Source: Cellulomonas sp. URHD0024 (GTDB taxonomy: Bacteria > Actinomycetota > Actinomycetes > Actinomycetales > Cellulomonadaceae). From it: a stretch of DNA of 64,000 bases. The notes beneath the pieces are model-generated. The model saw nothing but the letters and a program-made list of their open reading frames with translations. It made no database searches and was not told where the DNA came from. Positions 1 to 8,121 of this stretch are shown piece after piece (the stretch's first letter is position 1; each line of letters opens with the position of its first letter). The translations under genes and the position numbers were made by a program. The stretch covers positions 125,741-189,740 of the forward strand of contig NZ_KE384505.1 of assembly GCF_000426185.1 (NCBI RefSeq). Direction: 5' to 3'.

Positions 1-412
1 GCCACGAGCGCACGACCAGGTAGGTCGCGGTCTCGTCGAGCCGCGTGTGGACCACCTCGGTCACATCGAGCGCGAACGCGGTCGAGGGTGGCGAACCCTC
101 GGGCGGCTCGATCTGGACCAGCCGTCCGGCCAGCTTGGCCTCACCGACCCACGAGGCGGGGTCCTTGGGCGGCTCCAGCGTGGGGGAGTGGACGGCGACG
201 CGCGGGTCGCGCAGCACGTCAGCGAGCTTGCGGCTCTGCGGCATCATCCCGAGCGTGACGTCGTCGCCGATCTCGAGCTCGGTGCCGGAGATCCGTGGCG
301 AGCCGTCGGCGCGGATCGTGGCCAGGGTCTTGTTGGTCCCGGAGCGGAACAGCGCCTCGACCTCGGCGGCGAGGTCGGGCACCTCGGCCCGGATGTCGGC
401 CCATCGCGTCAT
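1..412 (-). CDS. Pyridoxamine 5'-phosphate oxidase-family protein (partial, runs off left edge)
   Basis: The reading frame starts at an ATG at 412 and is still open at base 1, so about 137 N-terminal residues are visible and the C-terminus is missing. The opening MTRWADIRAEVPDLA, then TLATIRADGSPRISG and a later ALDVTEVVHTRL, are typical of small split-barrel flavin-binding proteins of the PNPOx-like superfamily, common in Actinobacteria and often of unknown substrate (FMN, F420 or haem users). The gene is monocistronic as far as can be seen, with a lipoprotein gene upstream on the same strand. The fold assignment is fairly secure; cofactor and reaction cannot be told from this fragment. Confidence 0.75.
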   Translation of the reverse strand, partial: MTRWADIRAEVPDLAAEVEALFRSGTNKTLATIRADGSPRISGTELEIGDDVTLGMMPQSRKLADVLRDPRVAVHSPTLEPPKDPASWVGEAKLAGRLVQIEPPEGSPPSTAFALDVTEVVHTRLDETATYLVVRSW

Positions 413-447
413 GGCACCAGTTCTACCGGCAGCCGCCGACAGCCGGC

Positions 448-876
448 TCAGGAAGCGGGCGTGTACCCGCTCAGCACGTAGCACTCCTCGTCGTCGATCG
501 CCTGGGGGTCCGGGTCGAACGAGACCTTCGTGAGCAGGCCGGTGGCGTCGTACCCGACCTCGGACGGGTGCTCGGCCGCCGCGCGTGCGGTGAGCTCCTC
601 GATCGACGGTGCGTCGTCGAGGACCCCAGGCATGTCCGCGGCTCTGCCACCCGGTTCGTCGAGGCCCTCGACCGCCGTGACCCGCCCATCCTCGACCGTG
701 ACCGAGAACGTGCCGATGAACCCTCGTTCGCCGCAGCTGGAGGCGAGCGAGTAGGTGTAGCTCGTGGCGAGCGCAGGAGCAGACGGGGCACTCGCCTCGG
801 GCTCGGGGTCCGCGCACGCTGACAGTCCGAGGACGACGGCGAGGGCGACGGGGACGGCGACGACGGCACGGACCAC
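448..876 (-). CDS. DUF6174-like secreted lipoprotein
   Basis: A 142-residue protein with a short charged N-terminus, a hydrophobic stretch and a lipobox LGLSAC (Cys about residue 21), so it is probably a diacylglycerol-anchored lipoprotein facing outward. The mature part is a small domain with two cysteines (SSCGERG and EECYVLSGY) and the pattern [11 protein letters not shown]...[10 protein letters not shown], which matches DUF6174 proteins of Actinobacteria. The GTG start at 876 is supported by a GAGGAG ribosome site about 8 bases upstream. Function is unknown. The gene lies 35 bases upstream of the flavoprotein gene on the same strand and may be co-transcribed with it. Confidence 0.75.
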   Translation of the reverse strand: MVRAVVAVPVALAVVLGLSACADPEPEASAPSAPALATSYTYSLASSCGERGFIGTFSVTVEDGRVTAVEGLDEPGGRAADMPGVLDDAPSIEELTARAAAEHPSEVGYDATGLLTKVSFDPDPQAIDDEECYVLSGYTPAS

Positions 877-968
877 TGCGGCGCTCCTCGGATCGACGAC
901 GACGAGGCCGACACCGTAGCGGACGCCGGCGGTTGGACACCCGACGCCGCACGGACCAGGGTGGGCGC

Positions 969-1265
969 ATGCTCGTCGCCTTCTCCGTCGCCCCGCTTGG
1001 TGCGGGCGAGTCCGTGACCGCCGCCGTCGCCGATGCCGTGCGCGTCGTCCGGGAGTCGGGTCTGCCCAACCAGACCGACGCCATGTTCACCACGCTCGAG
1101 GGCGAGTGGGACGAGGTCATGGACGTGGTGCGACGAGCCACCGAGGCCGTCGGTCGGCACGGGCACCGGGTCAGCCTGGTGCTCAAGGCCGACATCCGAC
1201 CGGGGCGCACCGGGGAGCTCACGGGCAAGGTCGCGCGCGTCGAGGCGGCCCTCGCGCAGGACTGA
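969..1265 (+). CDS. Thiamine-binding protein (MTH1187/YkoF-like, PF01910)
   Basis: A compact 98-residue protein opening [27 protein letters not shown], containing [26 protein letters not shown] and ending in a segment with [14 protein letters not shown]. This is the whole-length pattern of the MTH1187/YqgV family, a ferredoxin-like fold that binds thiamine or its pyrimidine moiety. The upstream in-frame ATG at 933 would add an arginine-rich tail not seen in the family, so I prefer the ATG at 969, which has a GGG-rich stretch just upstream. It stands alone, without other thiamine genes nearby. The role in the cell (thiamine sequestration or sensing) is known only loosely for the family. Confidence 0.85.
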   Translation: MLVAFSVAPLGAGESVTAAVADAVRVVRESGLPNQTDAMFTTLEGEWDEVMDVVRRATEAVGRHGHRVSLVLKADIRPGRTGELTGKVARVEAALAQD

Positions 1266-1482
1266 CGGGTGCCACCGGGGTGTGTGATGCACCACGATCC
1301 GGCGGCAGGTTTCTGCGCATGCGGGTGATCGCGCCAAACTGATACCGGCGCGTCCGACGGACCGGCTGACGCGCCGGGTCCGCTGTGGGACAGTGTGGTC
1401 GCACGCGTGAGCAGACGGCCTCCGCGGGCGGCAAGAACTGAACGTGCGGCAGGCGGCGGCGTGCCCAGGAAGGCCGGGACTG

Positions 1483-3051
1483 ATGCCCATCTTCGAGCTC
1501 GACGAGGGCCGACCGCGCCTTGTCCAGCCGATGCAGCCCCTGGCCGGCTCCTTCGCGCAGGAGGCTGCGGCGCTCCTGACCCACCACCTCGCGGCGATCG
1601 CCGGCGAGCCGCTGTTCGCGGTGCGTTCGCGCACCTCGTCGCCGGACCACGCGGACCTGCCCGGACTGCTGGCCCTCGACGCCACGGGCCGCCCTGTCGT
1701 GCTCGACGTCGGGCAGGTCCTCGACGACGACGCGATCATCTCGGCCCTGCGGCACGCCGGCGCGGCGGCACGGATGACGACGACCGACCTGGCCCGCGCC
1801 TACCACCCGGACCCCAGCCGGTTCGGCGCCGACTTCGCCGCGTTCCGCGAGCAGGCGGCGTTCGGTGCGCAGGCGACGCGTCGCGAGGGCGTCCGGCTGA
1901 TCCTGCTCTGCTCGGAGGTCGCCGCCGAGGCGAGCGACACCCTGGCCTTCCTGCGTGGCCCCGGTCGCCACGTGGACGTCCTGCAGATCGGCGTCGTGCG
2001 CGGTGAGGACGAGCGCCGGCTGCTCGACGTCTCGCCGCTCGCCACCCACGAGGGCGCCCGCCGGTCCGTCGAGCCGACCGCGCTGCGGCTGGTCCGCACC
2101 AGCGAAGGGTTCACGGGGCCGACGACCTTCGAGCCGCCTCGCAAGCCGTCGTCGGGCGAGCTCCGGGCCGTGATCGCGCCGTCGCCTGCCCAGTCCACCC
2201 TGACCGAGCCGACGCCGATCGTCCGCCGCGCCGCACCCGTCGACGAGACGGTCCTGATCGAGCGGGTCGTGAGCGACGAGCCGGAGACCCGGGAAGATGC
2301 CGGCGAGCGGGCCGGCCGACGGGCGCCGGAGCGAACCACGGTGACGCACTCGCCGCCCTCCGCCCAGGCGCCACAGTCGACGCACGAGGCGCCCACGACG
2401 CTGACCCCGGTCGTCGGCCTCCGCGCGGCACAGGAGCAGACGCCGCCGCGCAGCACGCCCGCCCACCACCTGCCTGCGCACGTGGACGACGCGTCTCGCG
2501 ACACGTCGAACGACATCGCCGGCCCCCGCCCGTTCCTGCCGGCGCCGACGAACGCGCACACCGAGGCGCCCAGCAACGACCAGGTCACGCGCGCTGCGGA
2601 GACCGCTGGACCTGACGAGCCCGCCGACGCCACACGCGAGGTCGAGCGCGTCTGGGCGGAGCTCGCCCGGGCCGCGCACCCGACCCAGCCGCTGCGCCCG
2701 GCCCGTCCGGCCACGCGGCCGTCGCCCTTGCCGGTCGAGCGCCGCGGCGGCCCCGAGCGGACCAACGGGAACGGCGTCCCGCTCGCGGTGCCCGAGCTGG
2801 CGACACTGGCCAAGAGCCGTCGCGCGGTCACGACGCTCGTCTGGGTCCGCGCACGCCGCGGACAGCGGATCGAGGCGATGCTCCGCTCGGACGGTCTGAT
2901 CGAGCTGCCGACGGGTGAGGTCTACGCGAACCCGGACGAGGCCGCGTCGGTCTCGGTCGCGTCGGAGAACCCGGTCGACGGCTGGCGCGCCTGGCGCCTC
3001 GGCGAGGGCGGCCCGACGCTGGCGGAGGCCACGGGCATCCTCCGTCCGTGA
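1483..3051 (+). CDS. RAMA-domain protein (modified-DNA reader) with nuclease-like N-terminal domain
   Basis: A 522-residue protein in three parts. Residues 1 to about 210 form a folded domain with LLALDATGRPVVLDVGQV, which recalls the core beta-strands of PD-(D/E)XK endonuclease-like proteins, but the usual E-x-K is replaced by L-D-V, so nuclease activity is doubtful. Residues 210-445 are a low-complexity Pro/Thr/Glu-rich linker. The last ~75 residues (QRIEAMLRSDGLIELPTGEV, then a Tyr-Ala-Asn-Pro-Asp motif and GWRAWRLGEGG) match the RAMA domain, proposed to read modified DNA bases in restriction systems. The ATG at 1483 follows an AGGAAGG ribosome site. No methylase or restriction gene is adjacent, so it is an orphan reader. 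Domain call is good; biological role is not known. Confidence 0.7.
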   Translation: MPIFELDEGRPRLVQPMQPLAGSFAQEAAALLTHHLAAIAGEPLFAVRSRTSSPDHADLPGLLALDATGRPVVLDVGQVLDDDAIISALRHAGAAARMTTTDLARAYHPDPSRFGADFAAFREQAAFGAQATRREGVRLILLCSEVAAEASDTLAFLRGPGRHVDVLQIGVVRGEDERRLLDVSPLATHEGARRSVEPTALRLVRTSEGFTGPTTFEPPRKPSSGELRAVIAPSPAQSTLTEPTPIVRRAAPVDETVLIERVVSDEPETREDAGERAGRRAPERTTVTHSPPSAQAPQSTHEAPTTLTPVVGLRAAQEQTPPRSTPAHHLPAHVDDASRDTSNDIAGPRPFLPAPTNAHTEAPSNDQVTRAAETAGPDEPADATREVERVWAELARAAHPTQPLRPARPATRPSPLPVERRGGPERTNGNGVPLAVPELATLAKSRRAVTTLVWVRARRGQRIEAMLRSDGLIELPTGEVYANPDEAASVSVASENPVDGWRAWRLGEGGPTLAEATGILRP

Positions 3052-3055
3052 GGTC

Positions 3056-4021
3056 CTACCCCCACCCGTACGCCGACACCCACCGGTCGATCTCGGCGTA
3101 GAACCGCGCGCGGACGGGCGCGGGCGACAGGGCCAGGTCGTGCAGCCCGTCGGGCACCCGGATCACCGTGACGTGGGACCCGAGCTGCACGGCTCGACGC
3201 GCCAGGAGCTCCACGTCGAGGACGACGTCGGCGGACCGCATGTCCTCGCTCCACCGCGGGCTGATGAGGGTGCGGCTGGAGCACAGCATGACGATGGGGA
3301 CGCCGATGGACAGCCCGCGGGCGACGCGCGCGTGACCGCTCGTGACGGCCCGCAACCACGCGGCACGCACCGGGAAGGACGGGGTCGGGCGCCAGGTCGA
3401 GTTGTACGTCCACTCTCCGCCAGACGCGGCGTCGAGGGTGCGTGCGTAGTACCCGGGATCGATGTTGGGCAGCGGGGCCTTGGGCTGGAAGCGCGCGACG
3501 CGCGCGAGGGCCGGACCGGACACGTGCCGCAGCACCGACGACCCCTGGAGCTCGAGCCACGGGCTGTTCAGCACGAGCCCGCTGACCACGCCCGGGTGCC
3601 GCTGCATCCACAGCGCCGCGATCAGGCCCCCGGTCGAGTGGCCCATGACCATGAGCCGGCCGTGCGCCCCGAGCTCGTCGCGGACGACGGCGAGCGACGC
3701 CTCGATCTCCTCGTCGTACACGTCGAGGTCGTCGGTGTAGCCCGGGGTCTGGTGCGGGCGCAGGCTGCGGCCGTACTTGCGCAGGTCGAGCGCGTAGAAG
3801 GCGGCCCCCCGGGCGGACCAGTACTCCGCGAGTCCGGTTTGGAAGAAGTAGTCGGACCAGCCGTGCAGGTAGAGGACCGCGCGCGACGGGCGCAGCGGCT
3901 CAGGCGTGGGCGGCGCGTGCCTCACGAGGGTCGCGACGACGTCGCCTTCGTCGTCAGGGCGCAGCGCGAGCGTGTGGGCCAGGTAGTCGGGTCCGAGGAC
4001 GTCCGGCTCCCAGACCGTCAC
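3056..4021 (-). CDS. Alpha/beta hydrolase (lysophospholipase-like)
   Basis: A 321-residue soluble hydrolase. The oxyanion region is VLYLHGWSDYF (residues 49-59), the nucleophile elbow is MGHSTGG with Ser about residue 129, and the likely catalytic His lies near the C-terminus in PDGLHDLALS. The overall arrangement fits the serine aminopeptidase/monoacylglycerol lipase group (Hydrolase_4). The GTG start at 4021 overlaps the stop of the upstream dehydrogenase by four bases, so the two are translationally coupled. Only five bases separate its stop from the stop of the convergent RAMA-domain gene. The natural substrate cannot be inferred. Confidence 0.85.
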   Translation of the reverse strand: MTVWEPDVLGPDYLAHTLALRPDDEGDVVATLVRHAPPTPEPLRPSRAVLYLHGWSDYFFQTGLAEYWSARGAAFYALDLRKYGRSLRPHQTPGYTDDLDVYDEEIEASLAVVRDELGAHGRLMVMGHSTGGLIAALWMQRHPGVVSGLVLNSPWLELQGSSVLRHVSGPALARVARFQPKAPLPNIDPGYYARTLDAASGGEWTYNSTWRPTPSFPVRAAWLRAVTSGHARVARGLSIGVPIVMLCSSRTLISPRWSEDMRSADVVLDVELLARRAVQLGSHVTVIRVPDGLHDLALSPAPVRARFYAEIDRWVSAYGWG

Positions 4022-4962
4022 GCGCCGACCTCGAGCACGATCTTGCCCGTCTGGCTCCCCTCCCAGAGCCGCGAGAGGGCCGCGGACGCGTCGGTCAGCG
4101 CGAACGTCGAGTCCACCAACGGCCGCACACCGGTCCGCGCGAGGAAGGAGAGGAGGTTCGACAGGTCGTCCCGCGACCCCATCGTCGTGCCCGCCACCGT
4201 GATCTCGTGGAAGAAGATCCGCGTCAGCTCGGCTGGCGACGCGTCCCCGCTCGTCGCGCCGGCGACGACGATGATCCCGCCCGGCTTCACGGACCGCACC
4301 GAGTGCGACCACGTCGCCTTGCCGACGGACTCCAGGACCACGTCGACCCGCGGCACACGCGCACCGGGTTCCACGGCCGCGGCGGCTCCCAACGACAGAG
4401 CACGGGAGCGACGCTCCTCGTCGCGACCCGTCACGACCACCTCGAGGCCGGCGGCGTTGCCGAGCAGGATCGCCGCGGTGGCCAGCCCGCCGCCGGACCC
4501 CTGCACGAGCACGCGCTGCCCGGGGGTCGCGCGGCCGGTCACGAACAGCATCCGGTACGCGGTCAGCCAGGCCGTCGGCAGGCACGCGGCCTCGACGAAG
4601 CTCAAGGCGGGAGGCTTGTCGACGAGGTTCGCCGTCGGCACCGCGACCTGCTCCGCGAGGGTGCCGTCGTAGCGCTCGGAGAGCAGCGAGCGCGGCTCGT
4701 CGGGAAGGCTGACGACGCCGTGCACGACGACCTCGCGGCCGTCCGCGGTCACCCCGGCGGCGTCTGTGCCGAGGATCATCGGCAGCTGCTCGGCGCGCAG
4801 GCCCACGCCGCGGAGCGACCAGAGGTCGTGATGGTTCAGGGCGGCCGCGCGAACCTCGACGACCGTCCAGCCCTCCCGCTCGGCCGGCGAGGGCCGATCA
4901 CCGACCACCAACCCGTTCAACGGGGCGGACGGGTCGAAGCTGGCGGCGTACGCGGCGATCAC
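4018..4962 (-). CDS. Zinc-type (MDR) NAD(P)-dependent dehydrogenase / quinone oxidoreductase-like
   Basis: A 314-residue medium-chain dehydrogenase. The N-terminal GroES-like half has AAALNHHDLWSLRGVG and the nucleotide-binding half has the glycine motif VQGSGGGLATAA followed by VVVTGRDEERR. The catalytic zinc cysteine expected after ALN is replaced (ALNHHD), so it resembles the zinc-free quinone oxidoreductase/YhdH-like branch rather than a true alcohol dehydrogenase. It is the first gene of a two-gene unit with the downstream hydrolase (four-base overlap). Substrate unknown. Confidence 0.85.
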   Translation of the reverse strand: MIAAYAASFDPSAPLNGLVVGDRPSPAEREGWTVVEVRAAALNHHDLWSLRGVGLRAEQLPMILGTDAAGVTADGREVVVHGVVSLPDEPRSLLSERYDGTLAEQVAVPTANLVDKPPALSFVEAACLPTAWLTAYRMLFVTGRATPGQRVLVQGSGGGLATAAILLGNAAGLEVVVTGRDEERRSRALSLGAAAAVEPGARVPRVDVVLESVGKATWSHSVRSVKPGGIIVVAGATSGDASPAELTRIFFHEITVAGTTMGSRDDLSNLLSFLARTGVRPLVDSTFALTDASAALSRLWEGSQTGKIVLEVGA

Positions 4963-5013
4963 GGCCCCAACGTAAACCTTCCCGCGCGGCGCGCGACCTG
5001 TGATCCTGTGCCC

Positions 5014-5703
5014 ATGACCAGGGGATCAGTGAAGATCGGGCGCGTCGTCTCCGAGATGGACAAGGTGCGCGCCGGGATGCCGCACGCGGACGGCATCGGG
5101 GTGTTCCTCGACGTCTACCGACGCGTCACGGCGCTCGTCGCGCTGCGGGTCATGGACAGCACGTTCCACGACCCCGCGTTCACCGAGGCTCTCGACATCG
5201 AGTTCGCCGACCTCTTCCTCGACGTCCCGGAGGATGTCGCGGCCAAGCGCACGGTGTCGAAGGCGTGGGCGCCGCTGGTCGAGAGGCGTGCCGTGCGCGG
5301 CATCCTGCCGATCCAGTTCGCGCTCGCCGGGATGAACGCGCACATCAACCACGACCTCGCGCTCGCAGTCGTCGCGACGTGCGCCGCGCGGGATGTCGCG
5401 CCCGACGACGGCTCCATCCACCGCGACTTCGAGAAGGTGAACGCGGTGCTCGCCGAGGTCGTCCGCCCGATCCGCGACTCCTTCCTCGACGAGGCGATCG
5501 TCAAGCACGGCGCCGCCGTCGAACCGCTCGCGGACCTGGTCAGCAACTTCTCCATCGACAAGGCCCGCGACGCCGCGTGGATCGCCGCCCTGACGCTCTG
5601 GCACCTGCGCGACATCCCGTTCCTGGACCACGCTGCCCGGCAGACGTTGGCCTGCAGCGTCGGCCTGGTGAGCCGGCAGCTGCTGGTGAGGGTGCAGCTC
5701 TAG
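5014..5703 (+). CDS. DUF5995 family protein
   Basis: A 229-residue protein, predicted soluble and largely helical, with PHADGIGVFLDVYRRVT near the start and the central FALAGMNAHINHDLALAV, which is the signature of DUF5995 proteins found mainly in Actinobacteria. The conserved NAHINHD histidines could be metal ligands, but that is inference. The start is uncertain: ATG at 5014 lacks a clear ribosome site, while the in-frame GTG at 5029 follows AGGGGA. Its stop codon interlocks with that of the convergent downstream gene through a shared CTAG. Function unknown. Confidence 0.75.
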   Translation: MTRGSVKIGRVVSEMDKVRAGMPHADGIGVFLDVYRRVTALVALRVMDSTFHDPAFTEALDIEFADLFLDVPEDVAAKRTVSKAWAPLVERRAVRGILPIQFALAGMNAHINHDLALAVVATCAARDVAPDDGSIHRDFEKVNAVLAEVVRPIRDSFLDEAIVKHGAAVEPLADLVSNFSIDKARDAAWIAALTLWHLRDIPFLDHAARQTLACSVGLVSRQLLVRVQL

Positions 5704-6422
5704 AGCAGGGGCAGCATCCGGCCCAGGTCCGGGACCGCGTCGCCGGTGTAGCGGGCATGCAGGGCGATCGCCAGCTCGTCGGTGTCGTACGGCTGGCGCC
5801 CCGCCGCGAGCCGTACCCAGCGGCGCGCGTCCGAGACCTCGAGGTCCCACCCTCCGCGTGCGACGGCGACCCGGAGCAGCGCATCGGCGACGAGCCGCAG
5901 GGCACCCGGCTCGACCGGGTCGACGCCCCGCGGCACCGACCGGGCCAGGTCGTCGGCGTGCACGACGAGCTCGAGGACTCGCGACACCGTCATCGTGCTG
6001 AGCAGGACCGGACCCCGCCGGGCCTGGACGACGCGGTCGGTCGGACCCAGCTCGTCGAGCCGCTCGAACGCCGCCTGCGCGCGCTGGTCGACCGCCCGCA
6101 GCGGGTCGCCGGCGATCTCGACCGCGAGCTCGCGCGTGACCTGCGCGATCCCTTCCTTGCGTTCGGCGTACGTCCCGACGTACTCGCCGAGCGTGAGGGG
6201 CACGGTGCCGTCGGGCAGGGGGACACAGACCGCCAGCGCTTCCATGGCGCGACCGAGGTGCGCGACGAGCTCTGCGACCGTCCAGCCGTCGAGGACCGAC
6301 GGCTCGTCGGCGACCTCGTCGTCCACGACCTCGCCCACCCACCTGCGCAGGCGCTCCCACTGGTCGTGCAGGGCTGTGGTCGCGTCGGCGAGCTCACCGG
6401 GGGGCATCGACATGGCGCCCAT
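5700..6422 (-). CDS. Maleylpyruvate isomerase N-terminal (DinB-fold) protein
   Basis: A 240-residue protein whose N-terminal half contains SVLDGWTVAELVAHLGR, the hallmark of the mycothiol-dependent maleylpyruvate isomerase-like DinB fold, with a later LELVVHADDLARS supplying another conserved metal-ligand His. Such proteins are thought to be thiol-dependent (here mycothiol, since mshA is in this window) metalloenzymes, but most have no known substrate. The C-terminal half is a typical helper domain. The start MGAMSMPPGE at 6422 has alternatives at the next Met codons. Its last four bases overlap the end of the convergent DUF5995 gene. Confidence 0.8.
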   Translation of the reverse strand: MGAMSMPPGELADATTALHDQWERLRRWVGEVVDDEVADEPSVLDGWTVAELVAHLGRAMEALAVCVPLPDGTVPLTLGEYVGTYAERKEGIAQVTRELAVEIAGDPLRAVDQRAQAAFERLDELGPTDRVVQARRGPVLLSTMTVSRVLELVVHADDLARSVPRGVDPVEPGALRLVADALLRVAVARGGWDLEVSDARRWVRLAAGRQPYDTDELAIALHARYTGDAVPDLGRMLPLL

Positions 6423-6857
6423 CTTGGTCGTCGGGCGCCCGCTCCGTCGAGGTCGTCCGCGTCGCCCGCCTCGGGTGGCAGGCCGCGCGGTCCTTCGGAC
6501 CTAGCGCCACTTGGGGCGGGTGGTGCGCCTGGGGCGTCATGAGCCGGGCGCGCGGCACTCAGGTGACCCATCAGTCCCAAGCGGCGCTAGCGAGGCGATC
6601 GCCTGCTGATCCCGGCGATGTCGATCCGGCGGACGACGTGACAATCGATCAGAACCGGCGTCCCGTGTTCTTCGTCGTCGAAGTCCTTCCGATTGGCATC
6701 GCCGCGGGTCTGTGCATATCCGGGCCGATCAGGCGTGGTCGGCTGGTTCTCGATCGGGATGACGCGAGGAGCGGTGGCTGGCGGCCTGCTCCAGGGCGAG
6801 GTGGACCGCCCTCCCGCATGGCCCGCGGAGGCACAGCACCGCGGCAGTGCTCCTCAC
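6423..6857. other. 435-base non-coding stretch upstream of the MPI-like gene and downstream of metX
   Basis: No convincing gene is visible. The part at about 6630-6770 is visibly less GC-rich than its surroundings, and on the minus strand one frame stays open for some sixty codons (ending near 6590) without a recognisable start or family. It may be a decayed gene remnant or a promoter region for the gene at 5700-6422. I see no clear terminator hairpin for metX here. Confidence 0.4.
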
Positions 6858-8114
6858 CTAACGGCGGGCCGACTCCAGGAACTCGTTGACCAGCGAGCCG
6901 ACCAGCTCCTCCTCGATGAGGAAGCCGTCGTGGCCGTAGTCGGAGTGCACGGTGCGCAGGACTGCGCCGGGGATGCCGTCGGCGATCCGCTCCGACTGCG
7001 ACGGCGGGAAGAGCCGGTCGCTGTCGACGGCGATGACCAGAGCACGGGCGGTGATCGAGGCGAGCGCCGCCTTCACCCCGCCGCGGTCGCGGCCCAGGTC
7101 GTGCGTGATCATCGTGCGCGTGAGGACCACGTAGGTGTTTGCGTCGAACCGTCGCGCGAGCTTGTCGCCGTGGTGGTCGAGGTAGGACTGCACCGCGAAC
7201 CGACCGCCCTCGAGCGGGTCCTCGGCGCCCTGCGGGATGCGGCCGAACCGCTGGTCCAGCTCGAGCGCGCTGCGGTAGGTCTGGTGGGCGATCTGCCGGG
7301 CGAGACCGAGTCCGACGTGCGGACCGTCGCCGTCGGCGGCGTCGTAGTAGTCGCCGTCGCGGTAGTTCGGGTCGGCGCGGACGGCGGCGATCTGGGTGTG
7401 GAACCCGGCGATCTGGTCGCCGGAGGTCTGCGCTGCCGTGGCGATCGCCGCGATGGCGTCGACCCGCTCGGGTGCGCTCGCGGCCCACTCCAGGACGCGC
7501 AGCCCGCCGAGCGAGGCGCCGATGACCAGGGCCCACGAGTCGATGCCGAGCAGGTCGGCGAGGCGGATCTCGGCGTCGACCTGGTCGCGGACGGTGAGGA
7601 GCGGGAAGCGACCGCCCCAGGGGCGGCCGTCGGGGGCGCGCGAGGCGGGACCGGTGGAGCCCTGACAACCGCCGAGCACGTTGGGGGCGACGACGAACCA
7701 GCGGTCGGTGTCGATCGGCGCGCCCGGCCCGATCATCGACTGCCACCAGCCGGGTGTCGGATGCCCGTCGCCCGCCGGACCGGTCACGTGCGAGTCACCG
7801 GTCAGCGCGTGCAGGACGAGGACCGCGTTGCTGCAGTCCTCGTTCAGGGTGCCCCACGTCTCGTAGGCCAGCCGAACGGCCGGCAGCCGACCACCCGACT
7901 CCAGGGCGAACGGTCCGAGGTCGGCGAACTGGCGGCGGCCCACCGGATCCCCGTCGCGCCACGCACTGCTCGCCCGGATCAACGGGCGGTCCGACGGCGC
8001 CGGGCGCGAGGCCAGGGTGGACGGACGTGCGCGGGACGTCGTGAAGAGCGGGCGCGCGGCCGAGCCGCCCGAGTCCACGGAGGACTCGGACGGCGTCGGC
8101 TGCGAGTGCGTCAT
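6858..8114 (-). CDS. metX: Homoserine O-acetyltransferase
   Basis: A 418-residue alpha/beta-hydrolase-fold acyltransferase that acetylates (or succinylates) L-homoserine, the first committed step of methionine synthesis. Visible landmarks are LAYETWGTLNED, the HALTGDSHV region, the nucleophile elbow VIGASLGGLRVLEW, the catalytic Asp in VDSDRLFPPSQ and the catalytic His in DYGHDGFLIEEE. The first ~55 residues are a Ser/Pro/Arg-rich extension. The ATG at 8114 lies only seven bases after the metY stop, so metY-metX form one transcript and MetX feeds O-acetylhomoserine to MetY. A longer start at 8174 would lie inside metY and is less likely. Confidence 0.93.
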   Translation of the reverse strand: MTHSQPTPSESSVDSGGSAARPLFTTSRARPSTLASRPAPSDRPLIRASSAWRDGDPVGRRQFADLGPFALESGGRLPAVRLAYETWGTLNEDCSNAVLVLHALTGDSHVTGPAGDGHPTPGWWQSMIGPGAPIDTDRWFVVAPNVLGGCQGSTGPASRAPDGRPWGGRFPLLTVRDQVDAEIRLADLLGIDSWALVIGASLGGLRVLEWAASAPERVDAIAAIATAAQTSGDQIAGFHTQIAAVRADPNYRDGDYYDAADGDGPHVGLGLARQIAHQTYRSALELDQRFGRIPQGAEDPLEGGRFAVQSYLDHHGDKLARRFDANTYVVLTRTMITHDLGRDRGGVKAALASITARALVIAVDSDRLFPPSQSERIADGIPGAVLRTVHSDYGHDGFLIEEELVGSLVNEFLESARR

Positions 8115-8121
8115 AGAAAGA

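Noticed and set aside
45..533. Long open frames on both strands at the left edge
   Set aside because: They are out-of-frame shadows of the flavoprotein gene; high GC content creates many such frames.
6539..6889. Plus-strand reading frame of 116 codons overlapping the metX end
   Set aside because: Composition is untypical, no family resemblance or ribosome site, and it overlaps a certain gene.
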